Virus record (IMG/VR): IMGVR_UViG_3300013133_000009
Span: 1 to 48,659 of that record
Length of the DNA stretch: 48,659 nucleotides
From: a virus
Direction: 5' to 3' (one strand)
A program made the position numbers and the translations under genes. The stretch's first letter is position 1, and every line of letters begins with the position of its first letter. This document shows positions 38,861-48,263 of the stretch, in pieces. The notes beneath the pieces were generated by a model, which was not told where the DNA came from, ran no database searches, and saw nothing but the letters and a program-made list of their open reading frames with translations.

Positions 38861-41800
38861 GCCGATTTTTAAATCAGAAAGACAAATCCAAGCTGATATT
38901 CTTGCAGTTCTTATAGCGGAATTAGGTCTTAATGACGTAAATGCTGGAAGTGTAGTTGATGTTCTTACTCAAGCTATAGCTCAAGAGGATTTTAATCAAC
39001 ACGTTCAAGTTGCTTCTCTTTCAAGACTTTTAAATTTAGATGAAACTTTTGGAGAGGATTTAGACGCAAAAGCTTTTGAGTATGACTTAACTCGAGGGGC
39101 TGCTCAAAAAGCTACTGGGCAAATAGTCATTCTAAAAAATGAAGCGTTTACTAAAGTAGCTACAACTATTTATTCTGGGCTACCAGCCCCCCTAGTTGGG
39201 GATAATACTTTAAATGTAGACGATGCTTCACACGTATTAATGGGGACCTCAGGAACCCTTATTATTGGTCGAGGAACTGCCAATGTAGAGGAAGTTACAT
39301 ATTCTGTAGCTCCAGTTAATAACACTAATTATTATACTTTTACTTTAGATTCTCTTTTAACCAACGATCATTCTACTGATGAATCTGTTATATTAAAACA
39401 AGATACGAACGAAGTTATTTTAGCTGGAACTTCTGTACGAGTTCCATCGTCCAGTAATAGTTCTGAAGTTATTTTTTCTATCACTGAAGATGTAACCCTT
39501 TTAGCTGGGGAAGAAGAATTAGTAGCTGTTAACGTTATTGCTGTGGAGGCTGGAACTGGAGGTAATATTCCACTTAAAGCTATCAAGGGTTCCCAAGCAT
39601 TTATCACAGCTCCGTTTGCTGGGGCTAGGGCTGAAAACCGCACTAAATTCACTTCTGGAAGAAATAGACAATCTGACGATGAGCTCAGAGATGCAATTAA
39701 AAGCCATATTCAATCTTTATCTAAAGGTGTTCTTGCAGCCATCATTAATGCTGTAACTGGGTTAGTAGATCCAGAATCAGCTAAGAGAGTGGTATCCACT
39801 GAAGTAGTAAGCCCAATTAATAACGAACCCGTAAGAATCTATATTGATGATGGGACTGGGTTTGAACCATCTTTCCAAGGAATTGGGTTTGAAGAGGTTT
39901 TAAAAAATTCTACTGGGGGGGATTTACGACTCCAGTTAGATCTTTTCCCCTTAGTTAAGGCTCAGCTTTTAAGTGGAGCTTCTGAAAACTATGATATGTC
40001 TACTCCAGGACTAACTTTAATCTATACTGTTGAAAATAAATCAGAGACTATAACTTTTGATATTTCTGACTTTGAATTTCCAGAAAATGCTACTGCAGAA
40101 GAAATCGTGGCGGCCATTAATGATAAAGCTTCTATTATAGAAGCTAGAACTGCAAATTCTGGTTCAGCGGTAGTAATACAAGCATTAACAGATACAAACG
40201 AGTCTCTACAAGTCACTGGAGGCACTGCAAACGCCAAACTTTTATTTCCTACTACTAAAGTGGAAACACTCTATCTTTATAAGAATGATAAAAAATTATC
40301 TAAAGATGGGGTTACTGCTTTATTAGAAGCCCAAAATTCAAGTCCGTACAACTTGATTGCTATTGGAGCATTCCCCCACACACTAACCATTATAGTAGAT
40401 GGTAAATCAGCTAACGTTCAAACAGTAACGTTTCAATCAGGAGATTTTACAGATACTTCTGCATGTACTGTAGCGGAAATTGTAAAGGTCATTAATGATC
40501 AATTGGCGGGGGCTACTGCTCAAGCTAATTCTACAAACTCTAAAGTTCAATTACTTTCTAATACTTTGTTGAGTTCAAACTCCAAACTACAAATTACTGG
40601 AGGCTCAGCAAATAATGTCACTAATGGTTTAAATTTTTCTACAACTCAAGTAGTTGGAATTAATAAAGATTATATAATTAATAAACAATTGGGAACTATA
40701 GAATTAACTAGTAATACTCTAAATAACGATTCTATTACTGCTGGTAATATTTATAGTAGGGCTCATTTACGAGCTAGTTTAGGGGAACTATATGCCCCAA
40801 GTGTTGGTCAAACTTTAGTAATTTCTGTGGATGGTGGGACTAACCAAACCATCACTTTCGATGCTTCTTTTGCTGCTGGTAAAAGTGCTGAAGATACAGC
40901 GGATTTTATTAATCTAACACTAGAGGGTGGAACTGCTTATGCTAGAGAAGTTGGAACCACCAATTACTTAGAAATATCTACTAATACGTATACAACTACA
41001 AATGCTTCTTTGGAAATAAAGAATACATCTACAGCTAATCCAGCTTTTGGGTTTACTTTAAATGACGAAGAAACAAATGAAATCCCTCACAAAGCTTTTA
41101 CAGTGAGTCAAAACGCCGAACCATACACTTTTGTTCAAAATGATTCTTTAATCACTATCGTAGATGGAGATGTTAATGCGGGCATATTCTCTACGGTGCT
41201 ATCTTATAATGGAGTTGTATCAGGAGCTACTTCAACTACTGTTTTTGCTAACTCTAGCTGGAACACTATTTTCACAGAAAATGATGAATTAATTGATTAT
41301 TTTCTAGCATTTACTAGCGGCCCTAACACAGTTTCTGGTTCAGTAGCTACGGTTTCACATCAAGGTGGTAATACTTGGAGATATGTTTTTTCAGCACTTC
41401 CAGTAAACCTAGCCAACATAGCTATTAATGATTTAGTATCTTTTACTAACTTAACTGACGTTGGAAATAATGGATTTTTTATTATCACTGCAATTTCTAC
41501 GTCTGGAACTGGATATGTAGAAGTAACTAATGTAAATGGAGTAGCTGCTATACTTCAAACTGGCACCGCCCTTTTGAGTCAACGAAAGCAAATTACAGAC
41601 TACGTTGCTACCACCGGAACTCTAACTGTGGGTTCTGCCTTTACTAATATTCCAGCAATCACAAATACTTTTATCATACTCCCAAGCACTATTAATAATT
41701 TGTTGAAATACTTAAACAATAAACGTATTACATCTCTTTCCACCAAAGCTACTATTGAAGGAGTGGAACAAAATACTAAGTTACAAATTTCTTCTAAAAA

Positions 41801-42278
41801 AGAGGGGTCTGATGGTAAAATTCAGGTTTCGGGTGGTACAGCAAACTCTAAACTAATGTTTCCCACTGCAGAAGTTGTTGGTTTACAAGCTTATAACCAA
41901 TATACGGGTCTTATTGAATTAGTAAATAAAACTATTTATGGGGACGATACAGATTTAGTTGCTTTCCCTGGTGTGGGGGCAGCGGGAGTTCAATTTGAAC
42001 CCCTAGCCTCTCTTGTTAAAGAAGTAGCAGTAGCTTTAAATGTTACACTAGCGGAAGGAGTTTCCTTGTCTAATTTGGAGAATGCCATCAAGTCTCAAGT
42101 AATAAATTATGTTAATAATTTGGGAATAGGGAAAGATGTAGTTCTAGAAGAAATTAGAAGCGCAGTTATTGGCTTAAATGGAGTTATTGATGTTGAAATT
42201 ACCAACCTTTCAATTAACGTGCCCATCTCTTTTGGAGAGCGAGCCAGAACCAGATCAAACTTAATCGTGGTAGGGTAA
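38853..42278 (+). CDS. Baseplate wedge protein (gpJ/gp6-like) with repeated inserted domains
   Basis: 1141 residues, far above the 300-400 typical of gpJ. The N-terminus (KSERQIQADILAVLIAELGL, then QVASLSRLLNLDETFGEDLD) and the C-terminus (LGIGKDVVLEEIRSAVIGLN, then DVEITNLSINVPISFGERAR) match the J-like wedge ends. Between them are about four related beta modules with signatures LQVTGGTANAKLLFPT, LQITGGSANN, a diverged copy near residues 650-740, and IQVSGGTANSKLMFPT (nt about 40020-41870). Each combines a strand pair, a helix such as CTVAEIVKVINDQLAG and a Gly-Gly-Thr/Ser-Ala turn. They probably decorate the baseplate. The start ATG overlaps the previous stop region. Confidence 0.75.
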   Translation: MAKPIFKSERQIQADILAVLIAELGLNDVNAGSVVDVLTQAIAQEDFNQHVQVASLSRLLNLDETFGEDLDAKAFEYDLTRGAAQKATGQIVILKNEAFTKVATTIYSGLPAPLVGDNTLNVDDASHVLMGTSGTLIIGRGTANVEEVTYSVAPVNNTNYYTFTLDSLLTNDHSTDESVILKQDTNEVILAGTSVRVPSSSNSSEVIFSITEDVTLLAGEEELVAVNVIAVEAGTGGNIPLKAIKGSQAFITAPFAGARAENRTKFTSGRNRQSDDELRDAIKSHIQSLSKGVLAAIINAVTGLVDPESAKRVVSTEVVSPINNEPVRIYIDDGTGFEPSFQGIGFEEVLKNSTGGDLRLQLDLFPLVKAQLLSGASENYDMSTPGLTLIYTVENKSETITFDISDFEFPENATAEEIVAAINDKASIIEARTANSGSAVVIQALTDTNESLQVTGGTANAKLLFPTTKVETLYLYKNDKKLSKDGVTALLEAQNSSPYNLIAIGAFPHTLTIIVDGKSANVQTVTFQSGDFTDTSACTVAEIVKVINDQLAGATAQANSTNSKVQLLSNTLLSSNSKLQITGGSANNVTNGLNFSTTQVVGINKDYIINKQLGTIELTSNTLNNDSITAGNIYSRAHLRASLGELYAPSVGQTLVISVDGGTNQTITFDASFAAGKSAEDTADFINLTLEGGTAYAREVGTTNYLEISTNTYTTTNASLEIKNTSTANPAFGFTLNDEETNEIPHKAFTVSQNAEPYTFVQNDSLITIVDGDVNAGIFSTVLSYNGVVSGATSTTVFANSSWNTIFTENDELIDYFLAFTSGPNTVSGSVATVSHQGGNTWRYVFSALPVNLANIAINDLVSFTNLTDVGNNGFFIITAISTSGTGYVEVTNVNGVAAILQTGTALLSQRKQITDYVATTGTLTVGSAFTNIPAITNTFIILPSTINNLLKYLNNKRITSLSTKATIEGVEQNTKLQISSKKEGSDGKIQVSGGTANSKLMFPTAEVVGLQAYNQYTGLIELVNKTIYGDDTDLVAFPGVGAAGVQFEPLASLVKEVAVALNVTLAEGVSLSNLENAIKSQVINYVNNLGIGKDVVLEEIRSAVIGLNGVIDVEITNLSINVPISFGERARTRSNLIVVG

Positions 42279-42279
42279 C

Positions 42280-43608
42280 GTGGATAAACTATCTAGGCTA
42301 AAACAAACTTTACCAGACGTATTTAATACTGAAGTAAATCCAACACTAAAGGCTTTATTGACAGCTATTGCAAGTTCTGATACTTACATAGAAACCTTGA
42401 TTCAAAATACCAAAGCTCAATTTTTTGTGAAAACGGCAGAAGATCAATATTTAGATGTTTTGGCTAATAACTTGGGAATTGTGAGGCCCCCAGCACTAAA
42501 TTTGCTAAATGAAGATTTTAGTAAATTAATCCCCAATTTATCATTTAAATCTAAGCAGCGCAGAAGAGCTTTTTATGATACTGCTGATGTTTTTTGGGGT
42601 CCTTTGTTTTCTAGAACCAATATTCAAACTACTAACTTTGAGCCATTTAATGTTCAAATAGGAGATACTTTTAAAATATCGGTTGATGGGAGAAGTACTC
42701 AAACCACAAAGGTTTTGGCAACCGATGTGGCTATCCCTGGGGCCGCCACTGCTTTAGAGGTTTCAACTTTTTTAAGTAAAATACCTAACATAACTCCCAC
42801 TATTTTAGAAGATCCAAATTCTGGGGATTTATTCATAAACATTAGAACCAATACTCCGGGACCACGAGGGAGTTTAGAAGTTTTGTCTACTTCCACGATT
42901 TTGGGAACAGGAAAATTAGAATTTCCCACTAAAAAGACTAGGTTGAGAGAACAGGGTCAACGAGTATCTATATATGAGGTTAGATCTAAGGAATTGATTA
43001 TAGAAATTCCCGCAATAGTTCCTACTTTGAGAAAGACTTTAAGAGGCTCCCACCACCTTCACATAGATTCTACTTTAGAGCCCCCGCAACCACCCTCTGG
43101 AGGGGTTTGGAGGGGATCTTTCTTATTTGATCCTAACGGAACTAAAAATAATTATAGTGTTACTGGTCAAAAGGTTATTTTACAACAACCAATAAACGCT
43201 GGAACGGTAGTAACCTCAATTACTGTAGACAACACCACTCCAATTATAAAGAAACAAGGGTTTTTAATAGCAGAGTTTGGAATGGAAAATGAAGAACAAC
43301 CAATTCCGTATAGAGCTATTCCTAATACTAATACTATTTTAATAGATCCTAGTTATATTTTTATGAAAAGCCATGCAATAGGAACTATCTTAAATTATAT
43401 AATTCCTAACAAACCCATAAAACCCCAAATTAATGGTAACGATTTTGCTATATATTTAACCAGTCCATCGGATGCTAGGTTAGCGGTTCAAGCAATATTA
43501 GAAACACTAAAGGCGGAGGGTATTAAAATTGTATTCATAATACTAGCCCCTAAATACACATATTTGCTAGATAATCCATATTTAGAAACAGATAACGCCC
43601 CTACTTAA
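42280..43608 (+). CDS. Baseplate protein (gpI-like position) with one inserted module
   Basis: 442 residues, GTG start two bases after the previous stop. The N-terminus is helical (RLKQTLPDVFNTEVNPTLKA, then FFVKTAEDQYLDVLANNLGI), as in proteins that link wedge to fibres. Residues about 125-220 contain the same type of module as the preceding gene (DTFKISVDGRSTQTTKVLAT, then ATALEVSTFLSKIPN), which suggests module exchange between the two. The rest is beta-rich. The function as fibre adaptor or wedge is inferred from order. Confidence 0.6.
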   Translation: MDKLSRLKQTLPDVFNTEVNPTLKALLTAIASSDTYIETLIQNTKAQFFVKTAEDQYLDVLANNLGIVRPPALNLLNEDFSKLIPNLSFKSKQRRRAFYDTADVFWGPLFSRTNIQTTNFEPFNVQIGDTFKISVDGRSTQTTKVLATDVAIPGAATALEVSTFLSKIPNITPTILEDPNSGDLFINIRTNTPGPRGSLEVLSTSTILGTGKLEFPTKKTRLREQGQRVSIYEVRSKELIIEIPAIVPTLRKTLRGSHHLHIDSTLEPPQPPSGGVWRGSFLFDPNGTKNNYSVTGQKVILQQPINAGTVVTSITVDNTTPIIKKQGFLIAEFGMENEEQPIPYRAIPNTNTILIDPSYIFMKSHAIGTILNYIIPNKPIKPQINGNDFAIYLTSPSDARLAVQAILETLKAEGIKIVFIILAPKYTYLLDNPYLETDNAPT

Positions 43609-43628
43609 GGGTACAACGAGGAGAGTAG

Positions 43629-46364
43629 ATGAGTATTCTATCTAGAAACAATTTTGTTGGAGCACAACGGGTCGATTTAGAAGACTTGGAAGCTATGTTG
43701 GGGGCTCTCAGAACTGACTCCAAACTATGGACAAAAGAGTTTTTATCAAATTCTAACTATATAATTAAGGGTTTTGCTGTTTCTGGGTTAGGATTAACTT
43801 CAGCCACCATAGAAATGGATAATGCTACACTCTTGTTTGCTAATAATGCTACTGACTTTAGTTATTTCATAGCTGAAAACTCCCCCACAGACCTAACTAT
43901 ATCAGCTTCTGCACTAATAGACTCTGCTCGCAATTTTGTGGAGTTGGAATTATATAATGTAACTTCTACACCCCTTACTAAAGCTTTCTGGGATGATGAA
44001 GCTAATGGTGGTCAGGGTCAAGAGTTTAATCAACAAGTAAATACAGTGGTTGATTTAAGGGTTAGACCCGTAGTAAATCAATCTGGTTTTACTGGGTTTG
44101 CGGATAGAGTTCCACTGGCAATTATTGATGTTTCTGGAGCTGGATTAATCACTGGAATTTTTGATCAACGCCCTTTATTTTTTCGTCTTGGGACTCCAGT
44201 AGATCCTAGCTCTACTTATTCCTGGGCATCCCAAACAGAACCCTCTTATACTTTGGGTTTGACTGGAGTGAGTGGCTCTTTTTTGTTGGGAGAAGTTGTC
44301 ACTATTGATGGTTCTATTACAGCTACAGTTTCTATAGCGGGTACATCTACAATTAGTATTAGGCTTCCAAGCTCTTTGTCTTTTGGGGCTGGAGACTCCA
44401 TCACGAGTGCTTCTGGGTCAGGCACTATATCAACTGTGTTAGAGAGTTTTGTAGGTGCCGACAAATCTATTAACAATTTTAAAAATATGTTAAGTGCTTT
44501 AATGACCGAGATTAAAGCAATTAAAGGTAGTGCTTTTTGGTATACCGCCGTAGGACCAACAGTTTCGGGTTTAGGGTCTTTAATTAACTCTCAATTAGTG
44601 GGGGTAACATCTGGAGCCCGATATTCCTGGTCAGGTACAGAGTTATCCATAACTGATAATAGTGGAACTCCCGCGAATGCTGACGTTTTAGCTAAATTAA
44701 GAGTGTTTGGTTCTGGATTAGAGTTAAATCTAACTAGACAAGATAGTACGGGGGGTTCTACTACTATTCCCATTTCTGATGGTCAAGTAATGTATATTGA
44801 ATTACCTACTGGAGTAAACCGAACCTATTCTAATACTGGATCTGGAAGTACAAACTATAAAGTAGTAGCTCAAAATTCTTTTGTGGTCTCAGATAATAAC
44901 TATTGGATTGGGTTCCGAGAAGGCGGTTTATTATACGTTAGAGGATATGGACAACTTGCTACTGGAGAAGAGGCTGAAATTTCTGACCCTATTACAACTC
45001 AGATTTTAACCTTTATGGGGGCAGTAAATGAGGCTGATTTTGATCCCAATTATACGTCCACTAATATAGTTACTCAAGGTAGCTCTTTAGTTAATGGTAT
45101 ATCCCAACTCGATGACTCGTTAGGATTATTGTCTAGTTCAAGTAATCAAGATAGAAACTTGAAACTGATTGATGGTGGAACGTGGAACCTAGATCAAACT
45201 TATACCTTAAGTTGGAACGATGCGGCTTTTATCCAAATTCCAGGTTTACAGATTACAGTAAACGAGATTCTAGCAAGTAGTGTTTCACTTCCTACCGACG
45301 GTGATGTGGCTTATATTACAGTTAAACGTACTACTGGAGCATCCACTAGAGTGGTGTCAGTTTCTCCTATTAATAGTTTGGTGGCAACAGCTGATACGTT
45401 TATCATAGCTAGAAGAATTGATACAGAAGTTTTTATAGATGACTCTTTTTCACTTAGAGTTGGTGAACACCTTGAAATTGACGGAGCATTTAAAGAGGTA
45501 ACTAGGAGAACTAATCACTTACGAGTTTATGCACACGAAACACTAGATGATCAAGTTAGAATAAATTCAAGTACAATTTCCCAAGGCCAAGGCTATCCAT
45601 ATTTCACCACTTGGGGAAGACACATTAATGGTCGGTTCATGAGTTTTACCGGAGCCGTAGTTGATTTTAATTCTGGAGTTATAACTACAGAAGATGGATC
45701 TACAGCTTTAGGTAATAATTTTACCCCTTTTTCTATTACTGGAGGAAATTATTATTGGTATGCTCTCTCTTTAGTAGGATCTACCATTAACTCACTAAAT
45801 GAACAAGTATGTGTTGTACACGTAGATAAAGCAACAGCGGATAATCCTATTGATGTTGCAGCACCTAGAGCTATGATTACTGGAGCTATTCCCATTGCTC
45901 ATATTCAGGTTTTGCATACGGGGGGTGATGCAGAAGTTGTTAGAATTGAAAATTGCCAAAATAACTTGGACGGTAATACGCTATACCACGACACTGCGGG
46001 GATTAAGAGAGGAAATTACTCTAGTCCAGGAAACTTTATAGAAGAGCAGTATATACACTCCATTTCACTTTTGGCATCTCAAACCAATACAGTTATATCA
46101 GACTTTACAGTAGCTCACGCTACTTACCACGGCTTGGAAATTACTTTCCAAGTCACGGAAGCCACAAGTGGGGATGTATCAATCGGAACTTTAAGAGTCT
46201 CTACTGATGGAACTAATGTGGGGGTTAATACGGTTTCTGCCGATACTAGTCCTACGGGAGTTACTTTTGGTGCTGCAATTAGTGGAGCTAACTTACAAGT
46301 TACTTATAGTTCGGGTACAAATGCTGCAACTATGAGAGCTGATGTAAAAAGATTTAAAGCATAA
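43629..46364 (+). CDS. Tail fibre protein
   Basis: 911 residues, GAGGAG ribosome site 8 nt before the ATG. The N-terminal 190 residues look like a baseplate-attachment domain (RVDLEDLEAMLGALRTDSKL). They are followed by repeated beta-rich segments with Ser/Thr/Gly-rich loops and a distal domain (VIAHATYHG-like region, TVAHATYHGLEITFQVTEAT). There is no collagen repeat or enzyme motif. Its size, composition and place after the wedge genes fit the long tail fibre that recognises the host. The C-terminal domain of about 100 residues may be the tip or a connection to the next gene's product. Confidence 0.72.
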   Translation: MSILSRNNFVGAQRVDLEDLEAMLGALRTDSKLWTKEFLSNSNYIIKGFAVSGLGLTSATIEMDNATLLFANNATDFSYFIAENSPTDLTISASALIDSARNFVELELYNVTSTPLTKAFWDDEANGGQGQEFNQQVNTVVDLRVRPVVNQSGFTGFADRVPLAIIDVSGAGLITGIFDQRPLFFRLGTPVDPSSTYSWASQTEPSYTLGLTGVSGSFLLGEVVTIDGSITATVSIAGTSTISIRLPSSLSFGAGDSITSASGSGTISTVLESFVGADKSINNFKNMLSALMTEIKAIKGSAFWYTAVGPTVSGLGSLINSQLVGVTSGARYSWSGTELSITDNSGTPANADVLAKLRVFGSGLELNLTRQDSTGGSTTIPISDGQVMYIELPTGVNRTYSNTGSGSTNYKVVAQNSFVVSDNNYWIGFREGGLLYVRGYGQLATGEEAEISDPITTQILTFMGAVNEADFDPNYTSTNIVTQGSSLVNGISQLDDSLGLLSSSSNQDRNLKLIDGGTWNLDQTYTLSWNDAAFIQIPGLQITVNEILASSVSLPTDGDVAYITVKRTTGASTRVVSVSPINSLVATADTFIIARRIDTEVFIDDSFSLRVGEHLEIDGAFKEVTRRTNHLRVYAHETLDDQVRINSSTISQGQGYPYFTTWGRHINGRFMSFTGAVVDFNSGVITTEDGSTALGNNFTPFSITGGNYYWYALSLVGSTINSLNEQVCVVHVDKATADNPIDVAAPRAMITGAIPIAHIQVLHTGGDAEVVRIENCQNNLDGNTLYHDTAGIKRGNYSSPGNFIEEQYIHSISLLASQTNTVISDFTVAHATYHGLEITFQVTEATSGDVSIGTLRVSTDGTNVGVNTVSADTSPTGVTFGAAISGANLQVTYSSGTNAATMRADVKRFKA

Positions 46365-46377
46365 GAGAGAGTAAAAC

Positions 46378-47181
46378 ATGGCTAAAAAGTTTTATCGGGT
46401 AGGTGATGGAATAAGGTTTTTCCCCCAAACTAGTGCTCCAAGTGATCCAGAAAATGGAGATATGTATTATGATGATACTTTAACGATATTTAGGTTCCGA
46501 GAAAATGGAGCTTGGGTAGCTCTGGGGGGTGGAAACAGGGGTCTAGTTAGTGTCCAAATTTTTACTGCTTCTGGTACTTGGAACAAACCCCTTGGAATAC
46601 GTCATGTTGTAGTTGAATTAGCTGGAGGGGGGGGTGGTTCTGGTGGGACTGCAGCGACGGGGCCTGGTCAATCTTCTGCTTCTGATGGAGGGGGTGGAGG
46701 AGGTTACAGTAAAAAATTTATTGATGTATCGGCAATATCTTCCGTAACAGTAACTATAGGGGCTGGTGGTACAGCTGGGACTGCTGGTGTTAATAATGGA
46801 GGAGCTGGAGGAACTACATCCTTTGGGGCCCACTGTTCAGCAACTGGAGGAGCTGGAGGAGCTGGAGGAGCCGTTCAAGCAACTGATGGGTTTAATGGCG
46901 CTGGATCTAATGGTGGGACTGGAACAGGAGGAGATCTAAACCTAGACGGGGGTGCGGGGCAAGCCGGATTTTTTAGTACTAGCGCAAATGATTGTTTGGG
47001 GGGAATAGGGGGAGGAAATAAATTAGCCCCACCAAATAGACATGGAGGTATCAACTCATCTGGAATCGCAGGTAAACTTTATGGTGGAGGAGCTTCTGGA
47101 GCATCAAATAATGCAAATAATGGTTCAAGAGCTGGCTCTGCTGGAGAAGATGGAATAGTAATAGTGTGGGAGTACGCATAA
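46378..47181 (+). CDS. Glycine-rich tail-tip protein (putative adhesin)
   Basis: 267 residues. The N-terminus has a short virion-anchor motif (SDPENGDMYYDDTLTIFRFR, then ENGAWVALGGG). Residues about 82-250 are extremely Gly-rich, in runs separated by hydrophobic strands (SSVTVTIGAGGTAGTAGVNN). This resembles the polyglycine sandwich of distal adhesins such as T4-like gp38 and related tips, where the Gly runs form a rigid core and the loops bind receptors. It is immediately downstream of the tail fibre. Length variation in Gly runs would be expected to change host range. Confidence 0.65.
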   Translation: MAKKFYRVGDGIRFFPQTSAPSDPENGDMYYDDTLTIFRFRENGAWVALGGGNRGLVSVQIFTASGTWNKPLGIRHVVVELAGGGGGSGGTAATGPGQSSASDGGGGGGYSKKFIDVSAISSVTVTIGAGGTAGTAGVNNGGAGGTTSFGAHCSATGGAGGAGGAVQATDGFNGAGSNGGTGTGGDLNLDGGAGQAGFFSTSANDCLGGIGGGNKLAPPNRHGGINSSGIAGKLYGGGASGASNNANNGSRAGSAGEDGIVIVWEYA

Positions 47182-47666
47182 TGCCGTGGTATAGATTAGA
47201 AAATAACAAAATAGTAGAAATTTTTCAAACACAACCAGTCTTTCATCCAGATTTAATGGCCAATATTATTAGCACCCCTAGTGTGGGTGTTGTAGGCCAA
47301 TTATGGACCGGAAGTAACTTTGCTACCCCAAATGAGCCCTCTAAGTTGGTTGGGGGCCCCAGAGAACCCACTTTAGCTGAGCTTCAAGCAAATGTGCCAA
47401 CAGCATTAGCTTATTTAGAAGCCCAATTAGATTTGTGGATAAACGAAACAGCTAAAACAAATAGTTTAGTAAAGTTTAAAAATATTGATTCTATATCTAA
47501 GTATTTAAATTCTACGGGAGATTTTGGAGTTGTTGCTAGAGCTTTAAGTGCTTGGACAGAGACGGTTTATCTCGAAGCTATCAATCTTAGAGAACAAGTT
47601 CTGAGTGGAGCTATTCCTTTGAGAACGTGGCCAGAATTAAAAAATTCATTAACTCACTTTGAATAA
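47181..47666 (+). CDS. Putative tail fibre assembly or tip-associated protein
   Basis: 161 residues from the ATG that overlaps the previous stop (TAATG); a GTG at 47166 lies inside the adhesin gene and is less likely. It begins MPWYRLENNKIVEIFQTQPV. The C-terminal half is helical (ALAYLEAQLDLWINETAKTN, then DFGVVARALSAWTETVYLEA). Small genes of this type after fibre genes commonly encode fibre assembly chaperones, but no family match is claimed. Confidence 0.55.
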   Translation: MPWYRLENNKIVEIFQTQPVFHPDLMANIISTPSVGVVGQLWTGSNFATPNEPSKLVGGPREPTLAELQANVPTALAYLEAQLDLWINETAKTNSLVKFKNIDSISKYLNSTGDFGVVARALSAWTETVYLEAINLREQVLSGAIPLRTWPELKNSLTHFE

Positions 47667-47678
47667 GAGTTTAATTTT

Positions 47679-47918
47679 ATGGAAATCGTGGTATATATTT
47701 TATTAGGACTACCAATCTTTTGGACTTTAGCTATAGGTATTTTAACTCAATTCTATTGGATTAAGACTCCAGTAAAACCTAGTGATGATACCAATAGAAT
47801 TAATAATCTTATTAGTTGGTGGATCGGTTTAACTAGACCAGAAATCATAGCTAAACACTATAAGTTTTTTAGACAAGATGTATTACAAAATATTGAAGAT
47901 GTTGAGTCTAAGAAGTAG
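47679..47918 (+). CDS. Small membrane protein of unknown function
   Basis: 79 residues. One N-terminal membrane span (VVYILLGLPIFWTLAIGILT, residues about 4-23) is followed by a hydrophilic, charged tail (RQDVLQNIEDVESKK). It is the last gene before a terminator, after the fibre genes. A lysis accessory (holin- or spanin-like) is possible, but no endolysin is in the window, and a superinfection-exclusion protein is an equal alternative. The start ATG has a weak ribosome site. Confidence 0.6.
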   Translation: MEIVVYILLGLPIFWTLAIGILTQFYWIKTPVKPSDDTNRINNLISWWIGLTRPEIIAKHYKFFRQDVLQNIEDVESKK

Positions 47919-47937
47919 ATAATTACAGCTTTTATTT

Positions 47938-47963
47938 AAAAGCCCCACATTAGGGGCTTTTTT
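47938..47963 (+). terminator. Intrinsic terminator closing the tail operon
   Basis: AAAAGCCCC (47938-47946) pairs with GGGGCTTTT (47953-47961) around a six-base loop, followed by further Ts to 47963. It is a strong rho-independent terminator 19 nt after the last structural-region stop codon. Confidence 0.92.
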
Positions 47964-47972
47964 ATTTATATC

Positions 47973-48001
47973 TTGACTCCTTCATGTTCCTCATATAAAA
48001 T
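47973..48001 (+). promoter_or_regulatory. Sigma-70-type promoter (TTGACT-17-TAAAAT)
   Basis: TTGACT (47973-47978), a 17-bp spacer and TAAAAT (47996-48001). There is no TGN, so this is -35-dependent. The start near 48008 precedes AAAGGAGA (48016-48023) and the ATG at 48030. It probably opens the next, possibly early or replication, module. Confidence 0.65.
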
Positions 48002-48029
48002 ACTTATTCTTAATCAAAGGAGATTCACA

Positions 48030-48263
48030 ATGTCTAATGAACCCATAACCGTAGATGATATATCTTTTTTATATTGGATTTTACTTAAAGGGTTAGGGGG
48101 CGGTATAACTATCACAGAAAAAACCCTTAAAAAATATAAAGATTCAGATGTTGGATCTATAGCTTTGTTTTTTTCAACAGACAACAACGATGTTACTCTC
48201 AAAGCATTGACTCCCACAGAAACTTTAAAACTATCTGTTCCACCTACGAGCTCAATCCATTGA
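48030..48263 (+). CDS. Small protein of unknown function
   Basis: 77 residues from the ATG with the strong ribosome site AAAGGAGA six bases upstream; the open frame extends upstream through the promoter and that part is discarded. It begins MSNEPITVDDISFLYWILLK. It has mixed character with a short Gly-rich turn (LLKGLGGGITITEKTLKKYK). No family is recognised. Its TGA stop overlaps the following TTG start (TTGA). Confidence 0.6.
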   Translation: MSNEPITVDDISFLYWILLKGLGGGITITEKTLKKYKDSDVGSIALFFSTDNNDVTLKALTPTETLKLSVPPTSSIH

